Translations under genes and position numbers: made by a program
Shown: piece after piece, positions 1-9,404 of the stretch
Numbering within the stretch: position 1 is the first letter of the stretch
Layout: each line of letters opens with the position of its first letter
Assembly: GCA_018828385.1 (NCBI GenBank)
Contig: JAHJVE010000021.1
Span: 160,005-224,004 of the forward strand
Length of the DNA stretch: 64,000 nt
Origin: Gammaproteobacteria bacterium
GTDB taxonomy: Bacteria > Pseudomonadota > Gammaproteobacteria > Burkholderiales > Rhodocyclaceae
Direction of reading: 5' to 3'
Notes under the pieces: generated by a model
The model's database searches: none
Told to the model about the DNA's origin: nothing
What the model saw: the letters and a program-made list of their open reading frames with translations, nothing else

Positions 1-2
1 CC

Positions 3-935
3 GATGGCGCCTTGATTGATCCCTTCCACGGTCAACTGGATTTATCGGCCAAAATCCTCAGGCATGTCGGCCCGGCCTTTGCCGAAGACCCCGTGCGCAT
101 TCTGCGCATCGCCCGCTTTGCCGCCCGCTTCAGTGATTTTACGGTAGCCCCGGAAACGCTGACGCTGATGCGCGACATGGTAGCCAGCGGCGAAGTCGAT
201 CATCTGGTTGCCGAGCGCGTCTGGCAGGAACTGGCCACCGGCCTGATGGAAGACAGGCCGTCACGAATGTTCGAGGTGCTGCGCGACTGTGGCGCCCTGG
301 CCCGCTTGCTGCCGGAACTCGACGTCCTGTTCGGCGTCGCGCAACGAGCCGATTACCACCCCGAAATCGATACCGGCATCCACACCATGATGGTCGTCGA
401 CCAGTCGGCAAAACGTGGCTTCGCTTTGCCGGTGCGCTTTGCCGCGCTGACCCACGACCTCGGCAAGGGCACGACGCCGGCCGACATCCTGCCGCGCCAT
501 ATCGGCCACGAAGAGCGCAGCGTCCATCTCAGCGAAAAGCTGTGCGCCCGCTTGCGCGTGCCCGGCGACTGCCGCGATCTTGCCCTGCTCATGGCGCGCT
601 ATCACGGCAACGTTCACCGCGCCGCCGACTTGAAAGCCAGCACCATCGTCACGCTGTTTGAAAAAACCGATGCGCTGCGCCGGCCGGAACGCTTCCAGCA
701 ACTGCTCGATGCCTGCCTGTGCGACTACACCGGCCGACTGGGCTGGGAAAACCGCCCCTACGACAGCCCGCGCTACCTGCTCCAGGCATTGGCTACGGTC
801 AACGCCGTCGACGCGGGAAAAATCGCACTAGCCTGTCCCGACAAGGCAAAGATTCCCGAGCGCATTCACGCCGCCCGGGTCAATGCGCTCAGGAAATGGC
901 TAAATGAGCCGGGAGAGCAGCCAGAGCAACAATGA
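3..935 (+). CDS. cca: CCA tRNA nucleotidyltransferase, 5'-truncated by window edge
   Basis: The enzyme adds or repairs the 3' CCA end of tRNAs without a template; long bacterial forms also carry an HD phosphohydrolase domain. The reading frame is already open at base 3 with no start, so the N-terminal nucleotidyltransferase head (roughly the first 100-140 residues) lies outside the window and 310 residues are visible. The family signature IDPFHGQ..LRHVGPAFAEDPVRILRIARFAARF opens the visible part. The HD domain is intact: a metal-ligand His at visible residue 127 (TGIHTMM) and the HD pair at 151-152 (THDLGKG). The 3' end overlaps the convergent DUF2905 gene by 36 bases. Identification is firm; only the missing start is unresolved. 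Confidence 0.93.
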   Translation, partial: DGALIDPFHGQLDLSAKILRHVGPAFAEDPVRILRIARFAARFSDFTVAPETLTLMRDMVASGEVDHLVAERVWQELATGLMEDRPSRMFEVLRDCGALARLLPELDVLFGVAQRADYHPEIDTGIHTMMVVDQSAKRGFALPVRFAALTHDLGKGTTPADILPRHIGHEERSVHLSEKLCARLRVPGDCRDLALLMARYHGNVHRAADLKASTIVTLFEKTDALRRPERFQQLLDACLCDYTGRLGWENRPYDSPRYLLQALATVNAVDAGKIALACPDKAKIPERIHAARVNALRKWLNEPGEQPEQQ

Positions 936-1097
936 AAAGATGATCGTGCTGGCGAGCGGAAATGTGTAAGTTTGCCCACGAAAACGGAAAGCAAAATCCC
1001 CCGGCAATTTGCCGAATCGAATAAAGCGCGCCAGATGCGGGCCAATGATGCCCAGCAAAAAAATCGCCACAACCAGCGTCAACATCCACTTCAGCAT
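900..1097 (-). CDS. DUF2905 family small membrane protein
   Basis: A 65-residue protein with two hydrophobic segments (about residues 3-20 and 45-62) separated by a basic, Gly-rich loop containing GDFAFRFRGQTYTFPL, the hallmark of the DUF2905 family. The function of the family is unknown; it is predicted to sit in the inner membrane. The start was set at the ATG giving MLKWMLTLVV; an upstream in-frame extension adds only a polar, non-conserved tail. It converges on cca and overlaps its last 36 bases. Confidence 0.8.
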   Translation of the reverse strand: MLKWMLTLVVAIFLLGIIGPHLARFIRFGKLPGDFAFRFRGQTYTFPLASTIIFSLLLWLLSRLI

Positions 1098-1157
1098 TTG
1101 CCTTGCACCACAGGGTGAAAGCCGCATTAAATCACGCCTCACCCCGAACCGAGCCCC

Positions 1158-1964
1158 ATGCTAAAAACTCAAATCGTCGAAGGCCTCGAAGTCTTCTCCT
1201 GCCAGCCTTCCCGCAAGACCGGCAAGCCCGCACTGCTTTTCGTACACGGCGCCTTCGCTGGCGGCTGGATGTGGACCGAAACCTTCATGCCCTTTCTCGC
1301 CAAGGCCGGCTACCCGTGCTACGCGCTCTCCCTGCGCGGACACGCCGGCAGCGCCGGACGTGAGCATATCAATTGGCATTCGGTCAGCGACTACGTCGAC
1401 GACGTCAAGACCGTCGTCGACTGGCTCGGCGAAGCGCCGGTCCTGGTCGGTCATTCAATGGGCGGCTTCATCGTCCAGAAATATCTCGAACATCGCGCCG
1501 CGCCGGCCGTCGCCCTGGTCTGCTCGGTGCCACCGCAAGGCCTGATTGCCTCGCAGTTTCACCTGATGTTCAACAAACCGCAGCTGTTCCAGGAAATCAA
1601 CCAGATCATGGATGGCAAATACACCGACACCGGCACGCTACGTGAAGCGCTGTTCGCCGGCGAGGTTGACGAAGCCATGCTGGCTGCCTGGCTCAGCCGG
1701 ATGCAACCGGAATCCCACCGCGCGCTATGGGACATGTCGATGTTCAGCCTGCCCAACCTCTACGCCATGCACCGTCCGCCGATGCTCATCCTTGGCGCCG
1801 AAGACGACGTGCTGGTGCCTGCCTTCCTCGTCCAGACCACCGGGCAGACCTACGGCGAACACGTCCATATTTTCCGCGACATGGGCCACGCCGTGACCCA
1901 CGAAAAAGAATGGCCGCTCGTCGCGGCCACCTTGCGTGACTGGCTGGAAAAGATCAAACCTTGA
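1158..1964 (+). CDS. alpha/beta hydrolase
   Basis: A 268-residue alpha/beta-hydrolase-fold protein, probably a cytoplasmic esterase or lipase-like enzyme of unknown substrate. Visible motifs are the oxyanion-hole strand LLFVHGAFAGGW near residue 30, the nucleophile elbow GHSMGG with Ser100, an acidic residue in LGAEDDVLVP near 215, and the catalytic His244 in MGHAVTHE. No signal peptide is seen. The end overlaps the convergent YjfB-like gene by 11 bases. The exact reaction cannot be told from sequence. Confidence 0.82.
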   Translation: MLKTQIVEGLEVFSCQPSRKTGKPALLFVHGAFAGGWMWTETFMPFLAKAGYPCYALSLRGHAGSAGREHINWHSVSDYVDDVKTVVDWLGEAPVLVGHSMGGFIVQKYLEHRAAPAVALVCSVPPQGLIASQFHLMFNKPQLFQEINQIMDGKYTDTGTLREALFAGEVDEAMLAAWLSRMQPESHRALWDMSMFSLPNLYAMHRPPMLILGAEDDVLVPAFLVQTTGQTYGEHVHIFRDMGHAVTHEKEWPLVAATLRDWLEKIKP

Positions 1965-2145
1965 CGTCGACCGAGTTGCCCAGGTTGGACGGGTTGCTCG
2001 GCACTTGTGGCAAGGCTTCCAGCAACTGCATCGCGTTCTGCTCCTGAATGTCGATCGCCTTCTTGAGAACCATCGTGTTGGCGGCATCCCGGATCTCCAC
2101 AGGCGACATGGCGGCACTCAAACTACCTAAAGAAGAAACATCCAT
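1954..2145 (-). CDS. YjfB-like putative motility protein
   Basis: A 63-residue protein beginning MDVSSLGSLSAAMSP and continuing VLKKAIDIQEQNAMQLLEALPQ, ending in a G-N-S-V-D-V-K tail. This matches the small YjfB family found in many motile bacteria and often annotated as a putative motility protein; its biochemical role is not known. No flagellar genes lie nearby, so the context adds nothing. The family start MDVSS fits the usual N-terminus. Confidence 0.7.
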   Translation of the reverse strand: MDVSSLGSLSAAMSPVEIRDAANTMVLKKAIDIQEQNAMQLLEALPQVPSNPSNLGNSVDVKV

Positions 2146-2208
2146 CTTGCGCTCACTCCAATTCGGTCACATCATTGGTCTACTGTAGTCGATATATTTG
2201 CCAATTCA

Positions 2209-3177
2209 ATGAGCAATTCGGAAAAAACGGGACCGCTGTCCGTCATCCTCGACGCCATCCGCGCCAAACGCGAGCGCAAGGCAGGCACGGGCAAGGATAT
2301 CGAAGAGCTGGAGGCGTCACTGCTTGCCGACATCGAGGCCTTTGATCTCGATGCGGCAGAGCGGCGCGCCCGACGCGAGTATCTGGCCAATTCCGGCGCC
2401 GGCATGACCGACCCGACCCTGGTTTTTCCCGAAATAGCGCCGGTCCGTCCGGCGGCCAAACCAGCGGTTGCACCGGTGGCCGAAGTCAAGCCGCCAGAGC
2501 CGGTTGCACCGGCCAAGGTCGACACCGGCAGCAGCCTCCTCGACCAGCTGCGCCAGCGCGCCGAAATACGGCAGCGGGAAATCCACAGCGAACTGGCCGA
2601 GCGGAGCTCGGCCAACGAAGCCATAGACCAAGCGCTCAAGCACCTCTTTTTCTATCTGCACGAACTGGTCCAGCAACTGAACATCATCAAGCCCGAGATT
2701 CCACGCGATTACCCGCTGATCGAACAGTTCGAGTTAAACCAATTGAGCTGGCAGGAAGGTTTCGCCGATTACCGGACCCAGTCGCAAAGTGCCGGAGCGC
2801 TGGTCGAGTTGGTCACCTTCTCGTATCACCTGAGCGGTGGCACAACCCTGCACATCGAACGCAACGGCCCGTCGGTGGAGCGCTTCCGGGCCATGCTTTT
2901 CGACTACGGCCTGCCGTTCACCTGCAAGGAATTCAAAAACGAGCGCAGTTATGTCGAACGCGCCGGGTTTGAGGTTCGTAGCGATGTCAGCGTCAGCGCC
3001 CGCTGGCGCGCCGATTTCTCAAAGGGTGTCATCGCTCTTGAAACACGCAACCTTGAACGCCTGGGCAGCGCCCTTTACAGCATCCGGCCACAGTGTATAG
3101 ATCAAGCCCTGCTCGATGATTTCGGCCGGCTCATCCTCGGTCAGCCGAACCGCTTCCGCGAGCTGGCCAAGCGCTAA
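2209..3177 (+). CDS. hypothetical protein, conserved C-terminal domain
   Basis: A 322-residue soluble protein that I do not recognise. The N-terminal half is charged, with a basic stretch (AKRERKAGTGKDIEELEAS) and a Pro/Ala/Val-rich linker around residues 80-105 resembling a flexible tether. The C-terminal half, from about residue 125, looks globular and starts with a helix (NEAIDQALKHLFFYLHELVQQLNIIKP) followed by alternating strands. No signal peptide, membrane segment or catalytic motif is evident. It is tail-to-tail with the MidA-type methyltransferase, with a 3-base gap. Confidence 0.75.
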   Translation: MSNSEKTGPLSVILDAIRAKRERKAGTGKDIEELEASLLADIEAFDLDAAERRARREYLANSGAGMTDPTLVFPEIAPVRPAAKPAVAPVAEVKPPEPVAPAKVDTGSSLLDQLRQRAEIRQREIHSELAERSSANEAIDQALKHLFFYLHELVQQLNIIKPEIPRDYPLIEQFELNQLSWQEGFADYRTQSQSAGALVELVTFSYHLSGGTTLHIERNGPSVERFRAMLFDYGLPFTCKEFKNERSYVERAGFEVRSDVSVSARWRADFSKGVIALETRNLERLGSALYSIRPQCIDQALLDDFGRLILGQPNRFRELAKR

Positions 3178-3180
3178 TAG

Positions 3181-4341
3181 CTACAAACGTCGACTCTGGT
3201 CGCCGCTGGCAAAACCGAGCAGGGTTTCATCCAGACCACGACCGATGGCGATGACCTTGAACAGTTCGCCCATCTCGTGTGGCATCAGCAGCTTGCCGAC
3301 GGCGCCAGCCGCCCGGATGTAGTCTGGCGTCGCCTGCGGAATTGCCGCCAGGCAGTCGAGAATCCCGCAATTGAGCAAGAACTGCCCCTGACTGGTGTAA
3401 CCGAGCAGCTCCAGCCCGCTGGCATGGGCGGCTGCAATAATTGCCGTGAAATCGACGTGGACCGTAACATCCTGCAAGCCGGGCAAATAAAACGGGTCAG
3501 GGTGCGCATGGTGGCGGTAATGGCACATCAAGGTACCGCGTCCCCGTTGCTGGTGGTAAAACTCGCGACGCGGGAAACCATAGTCGATCAGCAAAAGCGC
3601 CCCCTGACGCAGGCGATGCCCCCATTCCGCCGCCCAGGCCCGGGCGGCAAGACTGATTTCGCTTTCGAAGCCCGGCGGCAAACTGCACTGTTCGCCGATT
3701 TCCTCGGCGGCGGCGAGAAGGGCGCCGCTTGCCGGACGCTCGTTCCAGGCAAAAGCGCCGGTCTCATCGACGACGACGCCGCGCTCGAAAATTCCATCCT
3801 CCCGCCAGGCCACGATGTGAGCCGGCATGGCATCGAGCAATTCATTGGCCACGACGACGCCCGAAAATGCGTCCGGCAATTGATCAAGCCATTCAACCCG
3901 CGACAACAAGTGCGGCACGGCCAGCGCGATGGTTTCCTGCTGACGCTGACGCAGATCGGCCGACAAATCGAGAATCAAATAGCGCTCCGGCAAGGCTTCG
4001 GCCTGCTCCAGGGCAAGTAACAGGTCAGCCGCCAGTCGCCCTGAACCGGCCCCCACTTCCAGTACTACCGGGGTCGATGCGGCCATGATCTGGGCTATCT
4101 GGCAGGCCAGGGCCTGCCCGAACAAGGACGTCATCTCGGGCGACGTGATGAAGTCGCCGGCCGCCCCGAATTTGCGCGCGCCCGCGGCGTAGTAGCCAAG
4201 CCCGGGGGCGTAGAGCAGTTGCTCCATGAAGCGGGCAAAGGGTAGCCAGCCCCCGGCGGCAGAAACCTCATCGACGAGCTTCTGATGCAGACGCTGGCTG
4301 TGGGCAAGCGCCTCCGGTGCGGGGTTCGGCAGGTTGTTCAT
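3181..4341 (-). CDS. class I SAM-dependent methyltransferase, MidA/NDUFAF7 family
   Basis: 386 residues, the usual length of the COG1565 family, whose mitochondrial member NDUFAF7 dimethylates an arginine of complex I. Characteristic stretches are GYYAAGARKFGAAGDFITSPEMTSLFGQ near residues 50-78 and the SAM-binding loop LEVGAGSGRLAADLL near 97-111, followed by the family-specific NELLDAMPAHIV. It is predicted to be cytoplasmic. The bacterial substrate is not known, so a complex I assembly role here is inference only. It is divergent from the FIST gene, with about 95 bases between starts. Confidence 0.85.
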   Translation of the reverse strand: MNNLPNPAPEALAHSQRLHQKLVDEVSAAGGWLPFARFMEQLLYAPGLGYYAAGARKFGAAGDFITSPEMTSLFGQALACQIAQIMAASTPVVLEVGAGSGRLAADLLLALEQAEALPERYLILDLSADLRQRQQETIALAVPHLLSRVEWLDQLPDAFSGVVVANELLDAMPAHIVAWREDGIFERGVVVDETGAFAWNERPASGALLAAAEEIGEQCSLPPGFESEISLAARAWAAEWGHRLRQGALLLIDYGFPRREFYHQQRGRGTLMCHYRHHAHPDPFYLPGLQDVTVHVDFTAIIAAAHASGLELLGYTSQGQFLLNCGILDCLAAIPQATPDYIRAAGAVGKLLMPHEMGELFKVIAIGRGLDETLLGFASGDQSRRL

Positions 4342-4437
4342 GGCAAGTTCAAAAAGGTGTCAATTTTACGGCCACAGCAAAAATTTCACGACCGGCTATG
4401 CTATTTTCGCACTCTGCACCAACCGGGGAGACTGACC

Positions 4438-5580
4438 TTGCGCGTCAAACAAATAATCAATCGCAAGCCGGCAGATCTGGCCGTTGCGCTGAACCACCTG
4501 AACGATGGCCCGGCCGACCTGCTTCTGGTCTTTGGCAGCATCGAGCATTTCACATCTGCTGACTTCCACAACACCCTTCGCAACGCTTTTCCCGAAGCTT
4601 TGCTGCTCGGTTGCACGACGGCCGGGGAGATCACGACAGAAGGCGTCGACGACGGGACATGTACCGTCACGGCGATCAAGTTCGAGCAAACCCGCCTGAG
4701 TCCGGCCACCACCCGTCTGGCTGGCATGGATGACTCCTTCGCTGCCGGGGAGCGCCTGGGCAAACAACTAGCTGCGCCCGATCTCAAGGCCGTGCTGCTC
4801 TTCGGTCCGGGCGTAAAAATAAATGGCAGCGCGCTGGTCAACGGCATTAGCGGGGTCATTGGCAACACCATCCCGATTACCGGAGGGCTGGCCGGTGACG
4901 GGGGCGCCTTTAGGGAAACGTTCACCGTCGGCGGACGAGGCGTGGCGAATGACCAGGTGGTGGCAATCGGCCTGAGCGGTGACCGCCTGCGCTTCGGCCA
5001 TGGCTCCTTTGGCGGCTGGGAGCCGTTCGGTCCAGCCCGCAAGGTGACGCGTTGTACCGGCAATGTCCTGCACGAACTGGATGGCGAGCCGGCGCTGGAA
5101 ATATACCGCCGCTATCTGGGCGAACACGCCAAGGGACTGCCCGCATCGGGACTGCTTTTTCCGTTCGCCATGTTGGGCGAAGACCATAGCGCGGTCGGCC
5201 TTATTCGCACCATTCTGGGTATTGACGAAGCCAGCGGCAGCCTGATTCTGGCCGGCGAAATTGATCCGGACGGCTACTTGCGTCTGATGCACGCCAGTAC
5301 CGACAAGCTGGTCAACGGCGCCGAATCTGCCGCGGAAGCTGCGCTCGGCATGCTCCAGAGCGGTGCTGACTACCTCGCTGTTTTGGTTAGCTGTGTCGGG
5401 CGAAAGCTGGTCATGGGTGACCGTGTCGACGAAGAAATCGAAGCAGTCAGCGAGGTGTTCGGCAGCACCGGGGTGCTCACGGGTTTTTACTCCTACGGTG
5501 AAATCAGCCCGTTTGCAACCGGGGCATCCTGCAAGCTGCACAATCAGACAATGACCATCACCTGCCTGCGCGAGGACTGA
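4438..5580 (+). CDS. FIST-domain signal transduction protein
   Basis: Carries FIST_N and FIST_C sensory domains, thought to bind small ligands such as amino acids in bacterial signalling. I placed the start at a TTG preceded by GGGGAG five bases upstream, giving MRVKQIINRKPADLA and 380 residues; the longer open frame has no good ribosome site. Family features include LLVFGS, a Gly-rich GNTIPITGGLAGDGG core near residue 145, and a C-terminal YSYGEISPF block. It lies 10 bases before a hybrid histidine kinase and is probably co-transcribed as the ligand-sensing partner, an arrangement common for FIST proteins. Confidence 0.85.
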   Translation: MRVKQIINRKPADLAVALNHLNDGPADLLLVFGSIEHFTSADFHNTLRNAFPEALLLGCTTAGEITTEGVDDGTCTVTAIKFEQTRLSPATTRLAGMDDSFAAGERLGKQLAAPDLKAVLLFGPGVKINGSALVNGISGVIGNTIPITGGLAGDGGAFRETFTVGGRGVANDQVVAIGLSGDRLRFGHGSFGGWEPFGPARKVTRCTGNVLHELDGEPALEIYRRYLGEHAKGLPASGLLFPFAMLGEDHSAVGLIRTILGIDEASGSLILAGEIDPDGYLRLMHASTDKLVNGAESAAEAALGMLQSGADYLAVLVSCVGRKLVMGDRVDEEIEAVSEVFGSTGVLTGFYSYGEISPFATGASCKLHNQTMTITCLRED

Positions 5581-5590
5581 TCCCAGCCTC

Positions 5591-8347
5591 ATGCAAAAAA
5601 CCTTACTCCGTCAGCTTAAACGCAGCCTGGGTATTGCCAGCGAAGGCGAGCTGGCCGACTTGCTGAACGCCATGCAAGCGGCAGCAACAACCGCCGATCC
5701 CGCCTTGCGTCGCGCTCTTGAGGGATTTGGCGAGTTCCTGACACGCGTCGATGGCAGCTACGAGCAATACGAGCGCGACCTTGATTTGCGTACACGCAGC
5801 CTGGAAATTTCGTCTTCCGAGCTCTCGGATAGCAACGAGAAGCTTCGTCTATCACTGGCCGGCCGGGAGAATGCGTTGCGCTCCCTGCGCAAAACTGTCC
5901 GGCATTTGTTGCCGGATGATGACCAGGGCGAACACGACGCCACGTTTGCCGACGAGGATATTGCCGAGCTTTCGAAGCGCATCGCCTCGATGGTTGCCGA
6001 GAGCGAGCACGGCCGCCGCGAACTGGCTACGCAGAAATTCGCCCTCGACCAGCATGCGATCGTCAGCATCACCGATACGGCCGGCACCATCCTCTACGCC
6101 AATGACCGTTTTTGCCAAATCAGCGGCTATTCCCGCGAGGAACTGCTCGGCCGCAATCACCGGATCGTCAATTCCGGCACTCATTCGCCGGAGATGTTCC
6201 GCGACATGTGGCACACCATTTCGCTTGGCCAGGTCTGGCATGGCGAAGTCTGCAACCGGGCGCGCAGCGGAAACCTGTACTGGGTAAGCGCCACCATCGT
6301 CCCGCTGCTCAACGCAGACGGCGAACCGGAGCGCCATATCGCCATCCGCACCGATATCACCGACCGCAAGCGGATCGAGGCACAACTGTCCGAGCAGTTG
6401 CATCTCGTCGAGGAGTTGATCGAAGCCATTCCCCTGCCTGTTTACCTGAAAGACGGCGAGGGACGCTACCTTCGCCTGAACCGGGCTTTCGAACTGTTTT
6501 TCCATATCAAGCGCGAGGCAATCATCGGCCATACGCTGCATGACCTTCTCCCCCCGGAAGATGCCAGTCTGCATACGGAAAAAGACGCCGAGCTGTTTGC
6601 CAGCAAGGGAATGCAGTCTTATGAGGCGACGGTGCATAGCCGCGATGGCGTCATTCACGAAACGGTCTATCGCAAGGCTGCGCTGACCCGACGTGACGGC
6701 AGCGTTTCCGGCTTGCTGGGCGTTATTGTCGATATAACCGAGCGCAAGCAGGCGGAAATTGAGGTCTTGCGCGCCAAGGAGGCGGCTGAAGCCGCCAGCC
6801 AGGCGAAAAGCGACTTCCTCGCCAACATGAGCCACGAAATCCGCACCCCGATGAACGGGGTGATCGGGATGACCGATTTGGCCCTGGAAACCGCGTTGAC
6901 CGCGGAACAGCGCGACTATCTCAATATCGCCAAGTCGTCCGCCGAGTCGCTCCTCACCATCATCAACGACATTCTCGATTTTTCGAAGATAGAAGCGGGC
7001 AAGCTGCACGTCGAAGAGATTTCCTTCGATCTCTATAGCCTCATTTCCGAGGTTCTCAAGCCGCTGGCGCTACGCGCCCACGAAAAAGGCATAGAGCTAC
7101 TCAGCGAAGTCCTTCATGACGTGCCGCGCTATGTCAAAGGCGACCCCAGCCGCATACGGCAGGTGCTCGTTAACCTCGTCGGCAACGCCATCAAATTCAC
7201 TCAGCACGGTGAAATTGCGCTGCGCACCGAGTTGCTACAGTTGCAGCTCGGCCAGGCGACCATTCATTTTTCCGTGCGCGATACGGGCATCGGCATCGCG
7301 CCTGAAAAGCAGGAGCTTATTTTTGATGCCTTCTCGCAGGAAGATTCTTCGACGACACGAAAATATGGCGGCACCGGACTTGGCCTGAGTATTTGCCGTC
7401 GCCTGGTCGAACTGATGGGTGGCCGAATGTGGTTGCAGAGCGAGATCGGGAACGGCAGCACCTTCCACTTTTCAGTCCAGCTACTACTCTCGGCGCCGGC
7501 GACGCCCAGCGTCGGCAGCGAAATCGACCTCACTGGCCGCCAGATTCTCGTCGTCGACGACAACGCGACCAATCGGCGCATCCTGAACAGCATGCTGGGC
7601 TTGCTCAAAACAAGTCCGCGCGATGTCGATTCGGCACAAGCCGCGCTCACCTTGCTTCAGGAAGGCAACACCACTTTCGACTGTATTCTGCTCGATGCGC
7701 AGATGCCGGAGATGGATGGCTACGAACTGGCCCGCCGCCTGCGCCAGACCGTCCCAAACCTGCCGCCGATGCTGATGCTCTCATCCGGCGCCCTGCGCGG
7801 CGATGCCCAGCGCTGCCAGGAAGCCGGCATCGCCGGTTTTTTCTCAAAACCCATTTCCCTCGACGAGTTGCATGCGGCGCTCGGTCGCCTGTTCGACAAC
7901 ACGCCAACCGCCAACACGCCTGCCGCCAAGCCGCTGGTTACCCGCCATTCGCTGCGGGAAAGGCGGCGCCCCCTGAATATCCTGCTCGTCGAAGATCATC
8001 CAACCAACCAGAAGCTGACCCTCGGCCTGCTCGGCAAATGGGGGCACGAAACCACGCTGGCTCAGAATGGCCTGGAAGCACTCGACCTACTCGAACACCG
8101 CACTTTCGACGTCATCCTGATGGACATGCAGATGCCGATCATGGGTGGCATCGAAGCGACTGAGCGCATCCGCGCCCGCGAAGCTGAGTTCAAGCTGACC
8201 CCTGTCCCGATCATCGCGATGACCGCTGCCGCCATGCAGGATGATCGCGACGCCTGCCTGGCCGCCGGCATGGACGACTATCTTTCGAAGCCGATCCGGG
8301 TCAAGGAGTTGCAGGAAAAGCTCGATTCCGTCATCGGAAACCACTGA
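5591..8347 (+). CDS. hybrid sensor histidine kinase (PAS-PAS-HisKA-HATPase-REC-REC)
   Basis: A 918-residue cytoplasmic hybrid kinase with no clear membrane segment. In order: an N-terminal helical region (about 1-150), PAS domain 1 (about 155-270, with YANDRFCQISGYSREELLG), PAS domain 2 (about 280-395), and HisKA with phospho-accepting His415 in NMSHEIRTPMNG. Next come a HATPase with GNAIKF and GTGLGLSIC boxes, receiver 1 with Asp702 (LLDAQMPEMDG), and receiver 2 with Asp845 (LMDMQMPIMGG). No output domain is present, so phosphotransfer to a separate Hpt or regulator is expected. Coupling to the upstream FIST gene suggests the input is a FIST-bound ligand. Confidence 0.93.
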   Translation: MQKTLLRQLKRSLGIASEGELADLLNAMQAAATTADPALRRALEGFGEFLTRVDGSYEQYERDLDLRTRSLEISSSELSDSNEKLRLSLAGRENALRSLRKTVRHLLPDDDQGEHDATFADEDIAELSKRIASMVAESEHGRRELATQKFALDQHAIVSITDTAGTILYANDRFCQISGYSREELLGRNHRIVNSGTHSPEMFRDMWHTISLGQVWHGEVCNRARSGNLYWVSATIVPLLNADGEPERHIAIRTDITDRKRIEAQLSEQLHLVEELIEAIPLPVYLKDGEGRYLRLNRAFELFFHIKREAIIGHTLHDLLPPEDASLHTEKDAELFASKGMQSYEATVHSRDGVIHETVYRKAALTRRDGSVSGLLGVIVDITERKQAEIEVLRAKEAAEAASQAKSDFLANMSHEIRTPMNGVIGMTDLALETALTAEQRDYLNIAKSSAESLLTIINDILDFSKIEAGKLHVEEISFDLYSLISEVLKPLALRAHEKGIELLSEVLHDVPRYVKGDPSRIRQVLVNLVGNAIKFTQHGEIALRTELLQLQLGQATIHFSVRDTGIGIAPEKQELIFDAFSQEDSSTTRKYGGTGLGLSICRRLVELMGGRMWLQSEIGNGSTFHFSVQLLLSAPATPSVGSEIDLTGRQILVVDDNATNRRILNSMLGLLKTSPRDVDSAQAALTLLQEGNTTFDCILLDAQMPEMDGYELARRLRQTVPNLPPMLMLSSGALRGDAQRCQEAGIAGFFSKPISLDELHAALGRLFDNTPTANTPAAKPLVTRHSLRERRRPLNILLVEDHPTNQKLTLGLLGKWGHETTLAQNGLEALDLLEHRTFDVILMDMQMPIMGGIEATERIRAREAEFKLTPVPIIAMTAAAMQDDRDACLAAGMDDYLSKPIRVKELQEKLDSVIGNH

Positions 8348-8398
8348 TTCGACGCATAAACTGTCTGGCCATCGGGCGACTCAAGGTAAACTGGCCGC

Positions 8399-8434
8399 AT
8401 TTCAATTTCACGCCAAAAATACGGTTGACCGTAG
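8399..8434 (-). repeat. interspersed repeat copy 1 (intergenic)
   Basis: Read on the minus strand it begins CCTACGGTCAACCG and ends TGAAATTGAAAT. The middle is diverged (TATTTTTGGCG). It lies in the 132-base gap between the hybrid kinase stop and the ttcA start and shares the 5' extension CATTC with the copies at 35.4 and 40.5 kb. Confidence 0.8.
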
Positions 8435-8479
8435 GAATGACGCCTATCAGTCCCGACGCCGCCATCTTTTCCGTGCACC

Positions 8480-9343
8480 ATGACCCAATCGAACAACCTG
8501 CAAAAACTTCGCAAATATCTTGAAGGCCGTACCGGCAAGGCGATCATCGACTACAACATGATCGAGGACGGCGACACGGTGCTCGTCTGCGTTTCCGGGG
8601 GCAAGGACTCGTACACGCTGCTCGCCATGCTGATGGCCCTGCAGCAGCGTGCTCCGGTCAAGTTCCGCCTGATTGCCATGAATCTCGATCAGAAGCAGCC
8701 CGGATTTCCCGCCGACATCCTGCCACGCTACTTCGATTCGATCGGCATCGAACACCGGATTGTCGAAGCCGACACCTATTCTGTCGTCAAGGAAAAGATT
8801 CCCGAGGGAAAAACCACCTGCTCCCTCTGTTCACGCCTTCGCCGCGGCATCATCTACCGCACCGCCAAGGAACTCGGCGCCAACAAGATCGCCCTTGGCC
8901 ATCATCGCGACGACATGGTCCATACCCTGTTCCTCAACATGCTCTTTGGTGGCAAGCTCAAGGCCATGCCACCCAAACTCGTCACCGATGACAAAGCGCA
9001 TGTCGTCATCCGTCCGCTGGCCTATTGCGCCGAGGCAGATATCGCCAAATTCGCCCGCGGCATGGAATTCCCGATCATCCCCTGCAACCTCTGCGGCTCA
9101 CAGGATAACCTGCAACGCCAGAAGATCCGCGAAATGATGCAGGACTGGGACAAGCGCTACCCCGGCCGCACCGAGTCCGTGTTCACCGCCATGCAGAATG
9201 TCGTGCCATCCCATCTGGCCGACAGCGATCTGTTCGATTTCCGCGGACTAACCCTGGACACTCCGGTCGACGAGGGCGATATTGCCTTCGATGCCCCGGA
9301 AATGCCGATCAGCGGTACCATCCCGATAAGCCTTTCGGCATAA
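8480..9343 (+). CDS. ttcA: tRNA 2-thiocytidine(32) synthetase TtcA
   Basis: TtcA thiolates C32 of certain tRNAs, using ATP activation and a [4Fe-4S] cluster. The 287-residue protein has the PP-loop SGGKDS at residues 39-44 for AMP binding, the CSLC motif with Cys114 and Cys117, and a further CNLC at 202-205; family members ligate the cluster with three Cys from these motifs. The C-terminal residues vary between homologues. The gene stands alone downstream of a repeat copy. Length and motif spacing match the family, so the call is firm. Confidence 0.95.
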   Translation: MTQSNNLQKLRKYLEGRTGKAIIDYNMIEDGDTVLVCVSGGKDSYTLLAMLMALQQRAPVKFRLIAMNLDQKQPGFPADILPRYFDSIGIEHRIVEADTYSVVKEKIPEGKTTCSLCSRLRRGIIYRTAKELGANKIALGHHRDDMVHTLFLNMLFGGKLKAMPPKLVTDDKAHVVIRPLAYCAEADIAKFARGMEFPIIPCNLCGSQDNLQRQKIREMMQDWDKRYPGRTESVFTAMQNVVPSHLADSDLFDFRGLTLDTPVDEGDIAFDAPEMPISGTIPISLSA

Positions 9344-9404
9344 TGCAGAAGCATTACGATCAACATATAATGAGCGGTCGTTAATTACAGGACTCTTAGT
9401 AGCC

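Noticed and set aside
28-60. Repeat-like CACGGTCAACTGG in cca
   Set aside because: The encoded HGQLDLSAKILRHV matches the normal CCA-enzyme sequence at that position, so the similarity is probably chance.
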